A DNA stretch of 64,000 nt from Plantago ovata (Eukaryota; Streptophyta; Magnoliopsida; Lamiales; Plantaginaceae), in contig CM051458.1 in NCBI GenBank assembly GCA_028274465.1, positions 86,634,085 through 86,698,084 on the forward strand. Direction: 5' to 3'. The translations under genes and the position numbers were made by a program. The notes beneath the pieces are model-generated. The model was not told the origin of the DNA, searched no databases, and saw only the letters and a list, made by a program, of their open reading frames with translations. Below are positions 48,703-60,275 of the stretch, piece by piece. How positions within the stretch are numbered: position 1 is the stretch's first letter; each line of letters starts with the position of its first letter.

Positions 48703-50067
48703 ATGGCGCCGAAGAGAAGAGCAACCGCCGGTGATGGAGAAAGTAAAGGCCCGATGCTTAAGCTCACGGTGGAGAGAGGTCCATTAGCCGGTCACTCAAA
48801 CGTTTACGGACCAGGTGCAAGGATACAAATCGGACGTGTTGTTCGAGGTAACAAGCTGTGTATTAAAGATCCCGGCATTTCCTCCAAGCACCTTGCCATC
48901 GAAGTGGATTCCGGCTCGGGTAAATGGACTCTTACTGATCTCGGTACTTTGAACGGAACCTATTTGAACGATAGGCTGCTCGATTCAGATGAATCTACTG
49001 TTGTTTCCGGAGGAGACATTATCAGAATCGGAGAGATGACATTGATTAAATTGAGCTATGATGTTGGCGAAGTGGCGCCGCCGGAGAGTGGTGGTGGACA
49101 GGCGAGGAGAAATCCGAGGCGAGGTGCAAGGAATCAGGTTGCGGAGCTGGATGCGATTGATGAGGATTCTGAGTTAGGGTTAGTGAATAAATTAGTTATT
49201 GCTGATGATGTGAAAGGGAAGGAAAAGGGGATCGGGAGATCGGAAGCTGTAGATGATGGTGGAGTTAAGGGGAAAGGTAGGAGTTCTAGGAAGGAAGGGA
49301 GTTCGGTTGGCTTGAGCGTAGATGAGCAGAATGTGAGTGTGATTAGGCCTAGTAGTGAGGTTGCAGAAATGGAGCTTGTTGTTGATGATAGGGAAAAGGT
49401 TGAGGATGAGGATGGGAATAAAGTAAAAGGTAGGAGGAATACTAGAGGTTCGAAGGAGCTGGGGGTAGGTGCATTGGTAGGAGAGCGGAGAGTGAGCACG
49501 AGAGCAACGAGGAGTTCAAGGAAGGAAGAGGTGTTGGTTGATTTGAGTGTCATTGAAGGTAAAGGTAAGAGGAGGGGTGGTAGAGGAAAGAATAATGCAC
49601 CTAGAGAGACAACTGTTGAGGATGATTCGAAGGGTGAATTGGTTCTAGAGCAAGAGGTTCGTGATGGGAAAGCAGTTTTGGTAGCTGTAGATGATAGTAG
49701 TTTTGTTGTGGAAGGAGTAGAAACTGTGACAGAAGGTGCTGGTGGAATGGCTGAGACATGTGATGTTCAGGAAATTGCTGCTGGAGAGGTTGGATCATCT
49801 GGTGTTATGGGAGGTGTTCTTGAAGTGGCTGGGATATCTGGCGTTAAGGAAGGTGCTGTGGGATATGTGAAGGGAAAATCGTTAAAAGATTTGGATACAA
49901 TGACTATGGGTGAATGGTTCAAGTTTCTGGATGTGTTTTTGCCGCAGCAAATTATTATTGAGACGGAGAAGGTCATTTCTGAAATGGAGGATAAAGCAAG
50001 GAGATTACATGATTTCAGGTTGCAGCACATGAGAGCTAAAGCGAAGGCTGGAGAGGAGAGCAACTAG
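48703..50067 (+). CDS. FHA-domain protein (At4g14490-like)
   Basis: Intronless, 454 residues. An N-terminal FHA domain (about residues 22-118) shows the phosphothreonine-binding residues in order: IGR, GISSKHLAI (S-x-x-H) and LGTLNGTYLN (the N-G of the recognition loop). FHA domains bind phosphothreonine peptides and often serve nuclear signalling or DNA-damage roles. The middle is long, acidic and basic low-complexity sequence, with repeated RRNTRGSKE- and TRSSRKE-type basic patches that could bind nucleic acid or act as nuclear localisation signals. The C-terminus has a conserved helix (TMGEWFKFLDVFLPQQI ... EDKARRLHDFRLQHMRAKAK). The start is the ATG in a good context (GCAAATGGCG). The match to At4g14490 is from memory of its architecture. 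Confidence 0.88.
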   Translation: MAPKRRATAGDGESKGPMLKLTVERGPLAGHSNVYGPGARIQIGRVVRGNKLCIKDPGISSKHLAIEVDSGSGKWTLTDLGTLNGTYLNDRLLDSDESTVVSGGDIIRIGEMTLIKLSYDVGEVAPPESGGGQARRNPRRGARNQVAELDAIDEDSELGLVNKLVIADDVKGKEKGIGRSEAVDDGGVKGKGRSSRKEGSSVGLSVDEQNVSVIRPSSEVAEMELVVDDREKVEDEDGNKVKGRRNTRGSKELGVGALVGERRVSTRATRSSRKEEVLVDLSVIEGKGKRRGGRGKNNAPRETTVEDDSKGELVLEQEVRDGKAVLVAVDDSSFVVEGVETVTEGAGGMAETCDVQEIAAGEVGSSGVMGGVLEVAGISGVKEGAVGYVKGKSLKDLDTMTMGEWFKFLDVFLPQQIIIETEKVISEMEDKARRLHDFRLQHMRAKAKAGEESN

Positions 50068-51207
50068 TGATGATGCTGGGTTTTACACTGCAGCAGAAAA
50101 TTTTAAAGCGAAGCATGTAGGTACTACAGATTCTAGAATCAGCACCTTGAACCTAGTGGTAACATTGAACTACATTGCTAAACTCTATAATTTGGCTTTG
50201 TTAGTTACGATGAGATTATTCTTAGTACTTACTAGTAGTTAGTAGTTTCTTTGTGCTATGTAGTGTTTAAATTCCATGGCTGTTTAAGGCTCTTGCAGAG
50301 CAGCAGATGTATACATTCTTACTTTTTTTTGTTTTTTACTGAAATAGAGAAAAGTAGTTGATTTTGGTTACATATGGTTTTTCTTGTCCCTTTTATGTTA
50401 GAGTTTAATTATTACTTTGCTGTTACCTTCGTTTCTATGAAATATTCTGCTTCATTTAAAAAATGATGAGATAGTTTTTATAGTGCTATATAATTTCTGG
50501 CTATGTACCCTTCATGTAGCATTGGGATAAATTCAGAAAGAGAAACAATTTGTTTGGAATCAGTTGTGTTGATACTAGGTGATATCCCATTTCTTTCAGT
50601 GGGGGTTTAGCTTAATCTTAGTAAGCAATTAAGCATGATAGATAGAGAAGGAGAAACTCTTTTTATTTTGGTGAATCAGTTGTGTTAATACTATGTAATA
50701 TCTCATTTCCATTAATAGAGGTTTAATTTCGTTCAGTAGGGTTTATCTTAACCAGTCATGATGTACACATGTTGAATTAATTTTTCGACTTCATTTTTTC
50801 ACCTTTGATAAATGATAAGTGGATGAAGCTCGGCCTTGGTAAAGCTGCCTGCTAGAGTAAAGTGAAAGTGAGCGATTGGATTCGTTTAAATGAGTTTGTA
50901 TCAATCTTTTTGCACTATTTGGTTTATTGGGTCAAGCTGCCTGCTTCAGCCATGAGTGGTTACCCCAAAATAAGTGGTGGAAGAAAGACCAGAGAGGTAA
51001 GAGTAACTTCCGCAGACCTAGGCGATACCATATTGATTATGAAGCAGAAGTAAAGCATAGAACACAAGGCTGTAGTCTTCTCAATGCCTTATATCTCAGC
51101 AAATGGATCATCATCAGCCTCGTCAGGAACCACATTTAGAGCATGTCACAAATGTCGTGTAGCCGCCAGTTGGACCAGGACAATTGAGTGTATATATTAC
51201 TCCGTAA
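50068..51207. other. FHA gene 3' UTR and intergenic region
   Basis: 3' flank of the FHA gene, then spacer. Two short plus-strand frames around 50860-51139 are unassigned, and a minus-strand stretch near 51125-51210 (LNCPGPTGGYTTFVTCSKC) may be a terminal exon of the gene to the right. Confidence 0.4.
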
Positions 51208-52232
51208 CTATGAATTAAATAAAACAAAAGAAAGAAAGGGAAAAGACACAGAGACAGACAGTACCTTTGTCTTGATAATCTTTCCCCCACACCTAAAACG
51301 TCCTTGCTCCCTCGTATTATTGCACGTCTCAGGGTCTGCAATGCATTGCTTTAGCTCATTCACAGCATCCTTGTTCCGTTTTGGATTTCGATCATCCTGG
51401 GCATCATCCATCAGATCAAGATTAGCAAGTACATCAGCATACAATGAGAAGAAAACAAAATAAAGAAAGGGAAAAGACAGAGACAGTACCCTTGTCCTGG
51501 TAATCCCCTCTCTACGAAACTTCTTACTGCACCTCTTAAGGTCTGCAGCACCATGATTGAGCTCATTCAAACCTTCATTTTTCACTTCTGGTTTAGGATC
51601 ATCCTGGGCATCAGCAAACAGATCAAGTACATCAGCATTATGAGCATCATTCAGTTCTGCATCATTGTGAGCACTGTTGACTTCTGGAACATTAGTATCA
51701 TCCACTTGGAGAGTTCCATTTTTCGAACTTTGCAAATGCTCCTCAACAGTTGTCTTATCAGCTACACCTGTAGTTCCATGCAGCCTATTTTAGTGTTCTC
51801 TCAAATCATTTTACCAGGTAACGATTCGGTAAAAATTCAGCAAAAACATATTGCTGGATGTGTTTTGATATAAGAGCAGTGAAGTCAAAGGATATTTTAA
51901 CACGTATATGAGCTCGAAGTGCAGAAAAACCTGTGGAGGGATCCATTTGGAGAGTTCCAGTTGTGGAGCCTTGCAAATGCTCCTCAGCAGTTGTCTTAGC
52001 AGCTAAATCTGTAGTTTCACACAGCCTATTTTAGTGTTCTCTCAAATTATTTTACCAGGAAACGATTCAGTAAACAAAATCCACACAAACATATTGCTGG
52101 ATGTGTTTCAACTTCAATACAAAAGCAGTGATAAGTCAAAGAAGATTTTAACACCTGTATGAGCTTGATTTTCATAAGTGGAACACTGCAAATGCTCCTC
52201 AAGAGTTGTCTCCGCTGCTTTATCTGCTACAC
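51208..52232 (-). pseudogene. Partial relative of the coiled-coil gene with exon 2 amplified three times
   Basis: Three consecutive minus-strand exons match exon 2 of the coiled-coil gene: 52155-52232, 51931-52008 and the first part of 51490-51767. Each starts in phase 1 after a CTATAG/CTACAG acceptor and carries TTLEEHLQCST-, TTAEEHLQGST- or TTVEEHLQSSK-type sequence. All three stay open, and the first two are exactly 78 bases. The third exon continues into a novel acidic segment (DVLDLFADAQDDPKPEVKNE) ending at a GT donor (51489). That segment is itself repeated once more at about 51290-51450 (LMDDAQDDRNPKRNKDAV). The upstream intron also matches intron 1 of the coiled-coil gene, but exon 1 is missing: a Cassandra element sits there. 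It is a pseudogene or a young lineage-specific gene; no promoter or start is evident. Confidence 0.6.
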
Positions 52233-52504
52233 CTATAGTTTCACACAGCCTATATTAGTTCTCAAATAAGTTTGACGACAGTCGGCAACGAATCTTCACA
52301 CACATATTTGTTTTCAGTGAAACTATTCTACCAGTCAAAACTGAGTATCATCAATGGAATAAATTTACAGTATCATCACAAACCCATTCGTTCTCTGTGC
52401 ACATCTCGATTGAACAGGGTCAATTGCAGATTTAGTCCTCTAAGTCTCAGTCCACTTCGATTTTGTAATATTTAGTCATCTAAGTCTCAGTCCACTTCGA
52501 TTTT

Positions 52505-53417
52505 CATAAGTAGGTCACCAAACTATAATTGCTACAGAGCAAACATGTTTAACTCTGGTGTTCTTCTGGGTGGGTTTCCGAAAAGAAAGGTGCACCTTTA
52601 GACTCTCTGAAATCTGGGGCGTTACAATCACTCTTTTAAATTGTGCAACGTTCTCGTCGCACCTTGTCCCCAGACCAACCATCCGCACCTTGTCCCCAGA
52701 CCAACCATCCGCACCTTGTCCCCAGACCAACCATCCGTGTAGGATTCTAGAGGTGGCTCCCACCGTCGATACAGTGTAGCACTTTTCCCTGAATGGCACT
52801 TCGAGCCTGCAGTTCCAGATAGTCCCGCTCTGATACCACATGTAGCTCCCTGGCTACAATGGGCCGAGACCGGGCCCAATGGATCGGCGAGGTTACTCCT
52901 GGACCGCTCTCCGGGGTGATATGCTGGCTCCATAGACCAACACAGGTACTAATCCGCACTTTATTCTCACTCGTGCGCGGACCGAGAACTTCCCAATGGG
53001 TCACCCATCCTAGAATTGTTCTGGACCAAGCACACTTAACTTTGGAGTTTTTATGGATAGATTTCCAAAAATAAAAGCGCACCTTGTTGGTATGAGTATC
53101 GTTCTCAATCTCTTTAAGCTCTCTGAAATATTAGGCATTACAATCACCCCCTCTTAAATTGTTCCACGTCCTCGTTGCGCCCTGTCCCGAAACCTACTAT
53201 CCGTGCAGGATTCTATAGGTGGCCTCTACGGGCTCAAGAGGTGGCTCCCGCCATCGATACGGTGTAGCACTTTGCCCCGGATGGCACTTAGTTCTTGCAG
53301 TTCCGGATAGTCCCGCTCTGATACCACTTGTAACGACCGACCACTAATGTAATGGGCCGAGACCCGACCGAACAGGTCGGCGAGGTTATTTCTGGGGCAG
53401 CTCTCCGGGGTGATGGC
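52505..53417 (-). mobile_element. Tandem Cassandra TRIM retroelement (LTR with 5S rRNA-derived sequence)
   Basis: The central LTR (52841-53142, about 302 bases) runs TGTAATGCC ... GGAGCTACA on minus. It contains a 5S rRNA-like internal region (AGTTAAGTGTGCTTGG, CTAGGATGGGTGACCCATTG, GGGAAGTTCTC), the hallmark of Cassandra. A primer-binding site for initiator Met-tRNA (TGGTATCAGAGC) follows it (about 52823-52840) and another lies near 53315-53328. Parts of further LTRs flank on both sides (top end 52626; bottom end 53329), so the order is LTR part - internal - LTR - internal - LTR part. It is a short non-coding element, decayed at both ends. Confidence 0.85.
52661..52738. repeat. 26-bp minisatellite, three perfect units
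   Basis: The unit ACCTTGTCCCCAGACCAACC plus ATCCGC is repeated three times without change inside the Cassandra internal region. Perfect identity points to recent slippage or unequal exchange. Confidence 0.9.
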
Positions 53418-53614
53418 AATGGACATCCTGTTACGTGTCTTAACTCGTTTAGTTAATTTACAGTTGGGGATAGCTACTTAGTACGATGAACGTGATTGCT
53501 CGAAGGGCTATTGTTGAATTTCCTGGCCTTGATGAGATATGAACTTGTATTAGAAGGTCTACTTGCTCTAAAGGAGGAATACACTCCCGAGTCTACTGTT
53601 ATCGGTGGTAGAGA
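53418..53614. other. Short spacer
   Basis: Spacer between the Cassandra element and the LINE tail. It ends in the target duplication ATCGGTGGTAGAGA (53601-53614). Confidence 0.6.
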
Positions 53615-53960
53615 ATTTTTTTTCTTTTTTTAAACGGCCAAATAATTTCATTAATAATAATAAAGAGCATAAGAAATGCCGGGTACAAGAAAAAAGCGTA
53701 AAACAAACTACACCGAGTACAAAAACACATCACAAAAACAAACAAGTTAGTTCGGCTTCTCCCCATCTTTCTCTCAAACCGAAAGCTCAATAAACTAAGA
53801 TTCAAGGCACAAAGCGGGATGCATGAACCAATCTTCTAAGTGTTTGTAAGAACTAAGATTCCCTTTTCCTTTCAACCAAGTCCAACCAATCAACTTTACT
53901 TTCTCCAAAACTTGCCAACGGTTCCAAACCACACTGTTGAAAACCAAGTCATTTCTAGCC
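53615..53960 (-). mobile_element. 5'-truncated LINE 3' end with perfect target duplication
   Basis: Minus-strand insertion ending ...GGCCGTTTAAAAAAAG, bounded by the perfect 14-bp duplication ATCGGTGGTAGAGA (53601-53614 and 53961-53974). The sequence beside the tail (TAAGAAATGCCGGGTAC on plus) matches the LINE end at 18.7 kb. The perfect duplication suggests a fairly recent insertion. Confidence 0.88.
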
Positions 53961-54129
53961 ATCGGTGGTAGAGATTAATTGGCCATTGTTACCTACTTAC
54001 CTCCCATGAGCTGAGGATAGATCATAGATGTTCCTTTTTTTTTTCAATCCAAATACTTGCTAGTAGAGTAGTAGTTGAATGCATTAAGTTTCTATTTTGT
54101 CCATTCTTGGATATGCTGGTGATCCAAGA

Positions 54130-55020
54130 CTGCTGCACGAAACTGGGTCTGGGTTTGGCTACTTAGGCTACCAAATAAAATCAATTTTTTTTTTTTTGTA
54201 GCGTATCTTGAAAACTTCGTTGCATGTGCTTATGTCTCTTCAGCATCAGGGAATTGTTGTAGATTGTATCTGTGTTTCTGTGTGCCAAAACTCTGCAGAG
54301 TCGATTTTTTCGTATTCTGAAGGATTGCGATTTTGCTAGAGTCTATTGGGCTGTCTCGATGTTTCATAATTCTCTTATTTATGCAGCTGCTGAAAATTTA
54401 TGGGATTGGATCTTGGGTAGTTGGGTATTTAACAAGCAAACTCAACAGGATGATTTGGAGTTCGTTGTGCCGTCTTGTTGGAGTTTATGGAGTAATCACA
54501 AGAAGGTGGTCCATGAAGGCACTGAGTACGAACCCCCTGAGTCAGTTTCCTTTGTCAGACGGTATATATTGCAAGTTGTAGGGTAGAGAACCAGTATGCA
54601 GCCCCCAGGCCTTCAGAAATCTCTGTCCCTTGGGCACCTCCATCAGCAGGTTACTACAAGATCAATTTTGATATGTGCCGCGCCCAGGAACAACAGGAGC
54701 AGGTTTGAGTGTTGTTGCTAGAGCCTAGAGGCAGCAATGGCAAAACATTGACCTGGAAACGACGAAAGTCCCACATATTTGGTGCCCTGAGGTCGCAGAA
54801 TGCCAGAATCTGTGGCAGCGCTCACTGCAGTGCATTTAACTCGTGAACTGAACATACAAAATGTTTTAGTCGAAGGAGATTGCCTTAGTGTGATATGCCT
54901 GTTACAACAGCCATGGCCATCTGACAAATCAAGTTACTTGCTGCTAATTTTAGTTCAGCTAGTTTTCATTTTGTTCATAGGAGTAATAGTGTGGCACTGG
55001 CACATCTAATTAGCTTATAA
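54130..55020 (+). pseudogene. Decayed LINE-type RNase H (RVT_3) region
   Basis: Plus-strand pieces in more than one frame resemble the tail of plant LINE polyproteins. First comes the segment after the zinc-binding module (RILKDCDFARVYWAVSMF ... VVPSCWSLWSNHKKVVHEG). Then follows the RNase H start (VPWAPPSAGYYKINFD, the usual W-x-P-P-x-G-x-x-K-x-N-x-D). Then a later RNase H stretch (LTAVHLTRELNIQNVLVEGD, with the conserved E-x-D) ends in LLQQPWPSDKSSYLL. Frame changes separate them, so it is no longer functional. Confidence 0.7.
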
Positions 55021-55391
55021 TATTGATACCGATAGTTCAGGTTTATCCAGTTTGCCATTCTCTTGGTCTGGTGTAACTTGATTTGCTGCTACTCTAATGC
55101 TGATGAAGTAAAGGATTTGGTGGTGATCAACATCCTGTTTTATCCTGCAATTACCTATTATGTTGAAGTGATAATCGAACTTGGCAAATTTTGTGTGCTT
55201 AGATACGATTTAGTGCTGTGCTGTCTGTGTGAAGTATATGTTTTTATTATTAAAGAACAAGCGAACTGAAATGAAAGGAGCGCTAAGAGAAGTGAAATTA
55301 TCAAATTATTGAATTACTTCTTCAAGGCAAAAAAAAAATAAAAATCACATGACATGAATCGACTAGCAAATCCTAAAAACTTCCCGAGATT

Positions 55392-55920
55392 CTAGTAGAA
55401 CCAAGTATTAGGGTCATAAGAAGCCGTTGAATCATCAGTTTGCTGAATCTGGGTCTGATAATAATCAGTGTGAGCTTGAGCTCTTGCTACTGCTATAGCC
55501 GCTTGGATTTGATCCAACTCGCTCTGCAAATTGTATATCTGCTGCTGTAGCAGACTGATTACTCCAGCTACCCCGTAAACTGGATCCTTGTTCCTGCACC
55601 AAGCCTCGTAGCACAACGACTCTGCTGCCTCTGCTCGGAACTGAACTGGCAGATCCTGTTCATAGGCAATATGTGGAAAATTTTGTAAACTAAGTACAAT
55701 ACTGAGCCATATGAATTGTAGAGAGCATTTTACATGAAGGAAATTATATTTGCATAGATTGTGTTACCTTGAGCATCTTCCCAATGTTGCTAGCACCATA
55801 GATTTTGTGAACATACTCGAATCTTTCCCTATTATTAGCAGGAAAGTAAGGAGCAAATATGCAATCTGAAGGACATCTCTGTCTCAAATGCTTGCAAGCT
55901 GCACAACGGGTGCTATTCAT
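55392..55920 (-). CDS. LOB-domain (LBD/ASL) transcription factor, LBD23/24-like
   Basis: Two exons: complement(join(55392..55655,55768..55920)), 138 residues. The start MNSTRCAACKHLRQRCPSDC gives the zinc-binding C-x2-C-x6-C-x3-C block. The GAS block follows (FEYVHKIYGASNIGKMLK), then DLPVQFRAEAAESL and the leucine-zipper-like VISLLQQQIYNLQSELDQI of class I LBD proteins. The single intron after the GAS block is where LBD genes usually have it. LBD proteins bind DNA in lateral-organ and root development. The short tail rich in Gln and Tyr and the small size resemble LBD22-24. An upstream in-frame ATG exists, but the conserved start is here. Confidence 0.92.
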
Positions 55921-56567
55921 GATATGTGGATTTGAGCAAGATATTCTTTTAGATCCTTTGCAAGATTTCAAGAATATAGTAGTAATACTCAAAATCTTCA
56001 GTTTTCCAATGCAAAATCTACTGGAAGATCTTGAATACGGACTGAATTTATATGTGCAAGAAGAGATGGAACAATCATCATACAATTTCAAAATTCATCT
56101 TCATAAGGTAAGTTACCAGTACACTTTGTTTCTTTCAAAATTCACCTTCACAAGGTAAGTTACCAGTACATTTTTACTTTGATTTAAGACTGATTGCACT
56201 TAGAATTTCAGTGATTGGTCTCAATATAGTAAATCCTCCTTCTCTTAGTTTTTCCATTTTTACCATTATTATTAATTACAGATTTACAGTAGACACTCAT
56301 CCTACACAATCAATATAGTTAAAACCTACTTTGTACAAGTCAAAATGCAAAATATAGGATGCCAATTGCCAAGGAACATACCGAGTTCTGATTACATATT
56401 TTGCGAGTACAAGTGTACAACGAGACATATTCAACGTAAAACCCAAAAGGAACCTAATAAATACACACGCTTATCTGAGTTATTATACGCTGCACATTTT
56501 ACATGTATTCAACTTGGCAAGAAAACAGCCAGTCTCTCATTTTACACGCATATAACCCTTCTTGCAT
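55921..56567. other. LBD upstream region with a short direct repeat
   Basis: A roughly 40-base segment (AAAATTCATCTTCATAAGG then TAAGTTACCAGTACA) is repeated with few changes at about 56088-56128 and 56135-56172, upstream of the LBD gene. It could be a duplicated promoter element. No gene was seen. Confidence 0.5.
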
Positions 56568-58792
56568 CTATCTTAGAGTCATCGCAGGCCAGTTTGTGGT
56601 GCCGCCAAGGGAAGGAAGAGAGGGACGAATCACGGGTACCCTCTTCACAATTGTGAATGCTTCGTTTAAGCGAGCTGCACGGCTCATCACCTGAGACGCC
56701 TTCTGCAAAACAAAATTAATAGATGACAAGAGAATAGCCCCAGGTCATATAGAAGCATATATAAAGGAAAGAAAATAAAGGCATTAAACTGCATTTATTG
56801 TGTTTATGAGATTATTGAAGTGCCCTGCGCAAGATAAAAGTAAACTCCAGTACATGTTTCATCAATATTTGAATGCTACTACAGCTTATAGGTTCATAAA
56901 TGCATCAACTAGAATTCTAATCTTGAGGCCTAATACCCGAGAGATCACAAGCACAAAGTTATGCTTATCTAAAAGTGCAACTTCCTGTCCACCAGATTTA
57001 TTGCACCAGAAGAATACAATAGCCAATCATTTAAGAGCAAACAAAGTCAGGCAAAATCCTAAGTGGCTGCATGTTTTGTAGGAGTAAATTGAAAATGACC
57101 TCCCACAAGTACCAATTTTGTGAAAACTCCAGTTGGTTATTTAAACATATCGATCAGTAGAACCCTGGTTTCTGATATTTAGTAAAACATGTTCCCTTGC
57201 ACTTCCTAAAGTCTTAGGCTAGCAGTCCTTCAGGGCACTACTCTTGCACTGAACTTGTGTATGAGGGGAACAAAACAAAGGTATAACAATATATTCTATC
57301 ATAAAGCCTACGGCCCTACACTGTATGGTCACATTGTGTCCACACATTAAGTCAATCTATGCAGCGAAGCCCATAAGTATACAGGCTGGACTGGCTGGTT
57401 TTAGCTCAAAGATGAAAACGAACGGATAGAGTTGGCGTAATGCGCGAAAACATAAAGAGTTGTAGATCATAGATATTAGATGATGATGATGAACATAAAA
57501 CAGGAAGATGAGCATTAACTTTCCATGGAATTGCTAGCCTATTAACCAGATCGATATTCTTAGACCAACTTCTTCATTTAAGGAGAGATGGAGGTAGAAA
57601 AGAAACATAAATCTACAGATAAGCTACTTCAAGCAGCGTGTACTTGAAATCAAAATATCCAATTTGTTAAAAATCAATCTGTCATATGCAGTTTCAAGAA
57701 CCCTATATTAAGCAAAAATGAGAGCCTATTCCTGAGATACTATTAAGTTAACGGGAATAAAGAGAGGCAACCAGTTCACATGGCCAAAGCTCAAGTTGCT
57801 CTATCTTTCCACTTCAAAAGAACATCAAATAGCTATTCATTTCAGTATTTCACTTACAACTAACAATAAAAAAGCTCCATGACAACTTAGACAGGCAAGT
57901 AAAACAATGACTTTAGGTACTGTAAAACCGCCTTATCAACTTGCATAGACAAGTAAAACAGATGAATTCAGCAGCTTATAAAAGATACTACTAATACTCT
58001 AAGAAGCAAATGAACATGCATCACTAGCAAAACACAACTATAAATGAGTAGAAATGTTCTTGGCAAAACATCAAATATTCGACGAACATAGAAACCACTG
58101 ACCTTATCATCAACAGCAACCTTGATCTCCAATCCCCTAGCCTTCCTCTTCATCTTATACAGCCTCCTCCCCAATATAAAGAACCCCATTACAGCTGCTG
58201 CAACAGACACACTCCACACCGGGCTCATTCTAAAAACGCAGTACCTTAAAAACTCAATCGGCATCTTCCACCACACCACTCCCCTCTTCTCCATCTCACC
58301 CCGGTTACCAATTTCATCACTTTCGTTCTTTTCCACCTCAGAGTCATCCTTCACCTCACTAACCACCTCAGGATTCTGCACAAAATCGGAACTTGCACTC
58401 TTGTCTCCAATTCCTTGAAACCCCACTTCACTTCCACCATTCTTGAACAAACCCACCTCATCAGCGGCTTCCAGTTTGCGTTCGAGGGACTTGTCGCTGC
58501 TGGAATCGGACCAGAACTCACAGGGCTCTTTATTGAGGAAACGGGTCGGGTTGTCCTCCAACCCTGGGTCGATCCAGCTAGGGTTATCAGACTCGGCCGA
58601 CTTAGAATCGTCAGTTTCCTGGATAGTGCGTCGACTCTGAGCCTCTAGGGAGAAATAATCGAGCTGAATCAAACCGGCGGAGTCGATTTCGTCGAGCGAG
58701 TGAGGTGGGTTGAGTGGGTCTGTCTCGGGATCGGAATCGGAGTTGAGCACCTCCCAGTCTTGGAAGTCGTTGGAAGAGTTGGCCGTATCCAT
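56568..58792 (-). CDS. Plant single-pass membrane protein (DUF6821-like)
   Basis: Two exons: complement(join(56568..56702,58103..58792)), 274 residues. It starts MDTANSSNDFQDWEVLNSD, an acidic N-terminus with the DWEVL motif. A long Ser/Glu-rich disordered part follows, then KRGVVWWKMPIEFLRYCVF, a transmembrane helix (VWSVSVAAAVMGFFILGRRL), a basic stretch KMKRKARG, and the conserved C-terminus SRAARLNEAFTIVKRVPVI, RPSLPSLGGTTNWPAMTL. The WW-plus-GRRLY-plus-RAARLNEAF layout is a plant-only family that I believe is Pfam DUF6821; the name is recalled, not checked. An upstream in-frame ATG at 58933 would add a hydrophobic leader, but the conserved start favours 58792. Confidence 0.8.
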
Positions 58793-58933
58793 GTGGGTTT
58801 GTTTGAGAGATGGAATTTGTTTGTCGGCTCGATTGAAGGAAGAAGGAAGAAGAAGAGGAGTGGAGAAAGCAAGGAATGAAAGAAGAAGGAAAAAGGAAAG
58901 TGTAGTAGTTTGGTGATATTCATAACCGCTCAA

Positions 58934-60275
58934 ATCCCAGTATACCTTGGTCCCACTTCTATCATCTCTGAAGTAATTCTTATTACACGTACAATATCTA
59001 CTTAATATTTTAATTTGTGGTAACTTTCTTGTAATATCAAGTTCTGATTCAGAGGTAGTATGTTTTCAAAATGGGTTCGACCGGACGGTTAGACCGGTTC
59101 GGCCGTGAACCGAAAAATGAGCGGATCAACAATATTTCGGTCTGGTCCCAATCTAATCCGATCCAACCCCGATCAGACCTCTTTGTGGGAGTGTCCAGCT
59201 CGACTTTCGGTTCCCGGTTTCAAAACATTTGAGAGGGAGGGTTAGGGGGTGTTTACAATTCAAGTGATTTTAATAAGGAGATTAATGATTTGTTATGTAA
59301 AAATATATGTTTAATTTGTAAATTGTGAATTTGAACGTTTTAAAAAGAAATATACTATTTACGTTCCATTTAAAGCTTCATATATTTTTATTTTGGACGT
59401 TTTGTTAGGATCTTCCATTTTTAAAAATGACAATTTATTATAATCGTTATCCTCACCATACAAACTATATTTACAACTTTACCACTACACTCATCCTCAT
59501 TTATTCATTCTTTTTACTAGTATAATAATACCCCCACACGATTGCCATAATTTTATCATTTATTTAGATTAGGTGGGGTTTAGATTAGGTATGATGGAGG
59601 TTTTGCATGACAATAATTGTTGTATGAAAAAAACAGTGTAAATCAATCATTTCTTTAATATGTATGTATTTGGTTAAAACATCCTATATAAAAAAAGGAA
59701 GGGAGTAGTATTTTATATTATAAATAAGTTCAGTTCAAACGAAGAGAACTGAATTTTACTCAAATAAATATACCTGTAAAACTCATTTTATTAATAATTG
59801 TGACAACCCTACAATTAAAAAGCTTGTAAAACAATAGTAGGGACTAGGGAGTATAAGACGATATAGGGTTGAGGTCCGATATCGAATAGTATGGGCCTAT
59901 TACAAAGAAAACTGAGTAAGCCCAATAATAGTGAAGTCCAGCTAAAGTAATACTTAGGCCGACTAAATCATTCCAACTTTATAATTGAACAGTCACGTCA
60001 CGAGTGGACCTCCAAAACAGATACAAAGGAATTATACTAAGGCTCTTACAAAAAGGAAGTAAATCTTATGAAAATTATTTTCGTAAATAATTGGAAAATA
60101 TTAGCTTGAAATAGTCGGTGCTTCCTAGCTGATAGGACTCCGGAGGATCCGTGCTTCTAGGAGACTTATGTATTTAATCGGTCAGCTGCTACTTCTTTCG
60201 ATTCGTAACCCTCAAAACCCTAACAAAAATTATTCTTCTCTTCCAAGCTCGTAGATCTAACTCATATCATCAACC
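58934..60275. other. Intergenic, dispersed repeats possible
   Basis: It includes a patch rich in GACCGG/GGTTCGGCC (59060-59220) similar in style to 42.96-43.25 kb, and AT-rich DNA. The last 100 bases hold a probable leader for the F-box-type gene (CTAACAAAAATTATTCTTCTC). No further gene is supported. Confidence 0.45.

Noticed and set aside
49134-49553. 139-codon minus-strand frame within the FHA gene
   Set aside because: Low-complexity Ser/Thr/Leu translation of the antisense of an acidic/basic repeat; no independent support.
50862-51139. Short overlapping plus-strand frames (for example NKWWKKDQRGKSNFRRPRRY)
   Set aside because: Protein-like for a few residues only; no start context, exon partner or recognised family.
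52975-53052. 5S rRNA gene
   Set aside because: The 5S-like sequence is within a Cassandra LTR and is diverged; it is not a functional rRNA gene.
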